A program made the translations under genes and the position numbers. A stretch of 64,000 bases of DNA from Marinomonas flavescens (GTDB lineage Bacteria > Pseudomonadota > Gammaproteobacteria > Pseudomonadales > Marinomonadaceae), in assembly GCF_004352835.1 (NCBI RefSeq), contig NZ_SJSB01000002.1:62001-126000 (forward strand), given 5' to 3'. Every line of letters starts with the position of its first letter. The first letter of the stretch is position 1. The notes under the pieces were generated by a model. That model was not told where the DNA came from, searched no databases, and saw only the letters and a program-made list of their open reading frames with translations. Positions 62,714 through 64,000 of this stretch are shown piece by piece.

Positions 62714-63190
62714 TTACCAAACGCCATTATGCAATGCGGCGGCATCGTCTTCTAATACCGGACCGATCACTTCTGTTTGACGTTGTCCTGATTCGAAGAC
62801 AGTGCGGCACGGCAGGGCTAAGGTAGGATTTTCTGGATGATTGCCAGTGATGCCTTTTAGGCGCTCTTCGCTTAATCCATACACAACGCGCCCAACGCCT
62901 GACCAATAGATAGCCCCCGCGCACATGGCGCAAGGTTCGGCAGATATAAATAAGCTGCATTTGTTGAGGAACTCTGGGCGATAAGCCTTGCTGGCACGAG
63001 TCATAATGAGTCGTTCGGCGTGCCCTGTCATATCCAAGTCTGGCAAGTAACCGTTCACTTGTTCCATGAGAACCTCACCGCTTTCATCCACTAATACAGC
63101 AGAGAAAGGGTGAATGCCTTGTTGCTTGGCATCATCGGCTAATTTGAAACTATGACGTAGATGCTGTTCGTCTTGAGCAGATAAGCCCAT
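62714..63190 (-). CDS. Nucleoside/guanine deaminase-family protein
   Basis: A 158-residue cytidine-deaminase-fold zinc enzyme. The HAE motif is H57-A-E59 (DMTGHAERLIMTRASK) and the zinc cysteines are in AEPCAMCAGAIYWSGVGRVV (C87, C90). Length and the absence of an extended C-terminal tRNA-binding helix favour a guanine deaminase or other small-base deaminase over TadA. AAGGA is correctly placed before the ATG. It is co-directional with and downstream of an SsuC-like ABC permease 85 bases away, suggesting uptake and deamination of the same base. Confidence 0.82.
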   Translation of the reverse strand: MGLSAQDEQHLRHSFKLADDAKQQGIHPFSAVLVDESGEVLMEQVNGYLPDLDMTGHAERLIMTRASKAYRPEFLNKCSLFISAEPCAMCAGAIYWSGVGRVVYGLSEERLKGITGNHPENPTLALPCRTVFESGQRQTEVIGPVLEDDAAALHNGVW

Positions 63191-63275
63191 AAGTGAGTCC
63201 TTTTAGATAACGATGTTTTATTACTGATCGTGTGTGTTTAAAAAGGCTTCTAAATACATTCTACTTTTAGCAATG

Positions 63276-64000
63276 CTATTTTTTCTTTGGCAAACTCCAA
63301 GGAAACAACCACATCTGAATCCATTGGACAGATTTAAACAGCAACAAGCTGATGGCAGATAAAAAGATTAAGCCTGCAAATGCCTGAGGGATTTTAAAGA
63401 ACGAAGTGGAAAACTGGATAAAGTAACCTAAGCCTTGCTCAGCAGCGACAAACTCCGCTACCACAGCACCAATAATGGCGAGAGTGATAGAAATGCGTAA
63501 GCCACTGAATATATGAGGAATCGCATAAGGAATTCGAATTTGCCACGTTTCACGATAACGCGGTGCACGTAAGGATTTACTTAACTCAATAAGTTCTGGC
63601 GGTGTTTCCAGCATGCCGGTTGTGGTGGATACAACCATAGGAAAAAAAGTGATCAGACAAGTAATCAACACTCGAGATGGATCACCTGTTCCCATCAGGA
63701 CAATGATTAAGGGAGCAACTGCCACCACTGGCGTAGATTGGATCACAATCAACATAGGGTAGAGCGTGCGGTTTAATAATTCTGAACGAATCATCGCAAT
63801 AGAAAGCGGTAAACTGATCAGAATTGAGAGGCCAAAACCCATTAAAGCGACGCGTAATGTGGCCCACAAGTGGGTCATCCAACGAGAGAATTCAACGTTA
63901 AAAAAGGCATGAACAATCGACGAAGGTGATGGCAGAATGTATTGGGGAACGTGGCCTAATGTACATCCGAGCTCCCAAACAATAATCAAGCTAATGAAAA
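63276..64000 (-). CDS. SsuC/TauC/ThiX-like ABC permease, N-terminus cut by the window edge
   Basis: At least 241 codons of an ABC permease (BPD_transp_1). The frame stays open to the right edge, so the true start lies beyond it. Visible features are ELGCTLGHVPQYILPSPSSI, the EAA-type coupling loop ELIELSKSLRAPRYRETWQI-RIPYAIPHI, and GAVVAEFVAAEQGLGYFIQF near the C-terminus. Members import sulfonates, taurine, nitrate or hydroxymethylpyrimidine. The deaminase downstream makes a purine or pyrimidine (ThiX-like) substrate attractive, but this is inference. Confidence 0.88.
   Translation of the reverse strand, partial: FISLIIVWELGCTLGHVPQYILPSPSSIVHAFFNVEFSRWMTHLWATLRVALMGFGLSILISLPLSIAMIRSELLNRTLYPMLIVIQSTPVVAVAPLIIVLMGTGDPSRVLITCLITFFPMVVSTTTGMLETPPELIELSKSLRAPRYRETWQIRIPYAIPHIFSGLRISITLAIIGAVVAEFVAAEQGLGYFIQFSTSFFKIPQAFAGLIFLSAISLLLFKSVQWIQMWLFPWSLPKKK

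Overview
The window looks like chromosomal DNA of a marine gammaproteobacterium, most likely Marinomonas or a close Oceanospirillales relative. This is inferred from the gene content (cyo quinol oxidase, NorR/Hmp, D-lactate dehydrogenase with an LldR-type regulator, a GH16 polysaccharidase, 5-oxoprolinase pxpABC) and from moderate GC with AT-rich spacers. No rRNA, tRNA, CRISPR array, integrase or complete insertion sequence was recognised.

Layout. 0-6.4 kb: the 5' part of a gabD-type semialdehyde dehydrogenase, a DpkA-like imino-acid reductase, a PAS-GAF-GGDEF diguanylate cyclase, and a lone lpd divergent from a TetR regulator with two similar operators between them. 6.4-10.6 kb: lpxM, hemF, aroE and a FemAB-like acyltransferase. 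10.6-14.3 kb: a nitric-oxide response locus (hmp, norR, truncated globin, small membrane protein) with a sigma-54 promoter and NorR-type sites. 14.3-20 kb: a MATE exporter preceded by DnaA-box-like sequences, then an LldR-type repressor divergent from a fused FAD/Fe-S D-lactate dehydrogenase with two operators. 21-25.8 kb: cyoABCDE. 26-31 kb: a tannase-family esterase and a marR-emrA-emrB efflux operon. 31-35.4 kb: a gamma-glutamylcyclotransferase-like protein, rsmC, a GcvR-like protein and a marR-MFS pair. 35.4-39.9 kb: an iron-type ABC importer with a Fur-box-like site and a co-directional MFS gene. 40-45.6 kb: a GH16 lipoprotein, an NCS1-family permease plus mannitol-type dehydrogenase, and a YjdM zinc-ribbon protein.

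45.6-53.6 kb is an accessory island: palindromic repeats, duplicated non-coding blocks, a gene pair joining a membrane beta-rich protein to a lone GT51 transglycosylase, a RelB/RelE-like toxin-antitoxin pair, a secreted peptide built from six 11-residue Cys repeats followed by a His-rich partner, a VF530 gene and a decayed copy of its tail, and three small plus-strand genes separated by palindromic spacers that resemble an integron cassette array without an integrase. The Cys-repeat peptide with its partner is the best candidate for an undescribed system.

53.6-64 kb returns to core genes: ahpF and ahpC (with a repeat pair between them), pxpABC, a DUF502 protein, a three-gene efflux ABC system (membrane-fusion lipoprotein, ATPase, permease), a purine/pyrimidine-type deaminase, and an SsuC-like ABC permease cut by the window edge. 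Start codons were chosen by Shine-Dalgarno position wherever an upstream in-frame start also existed.
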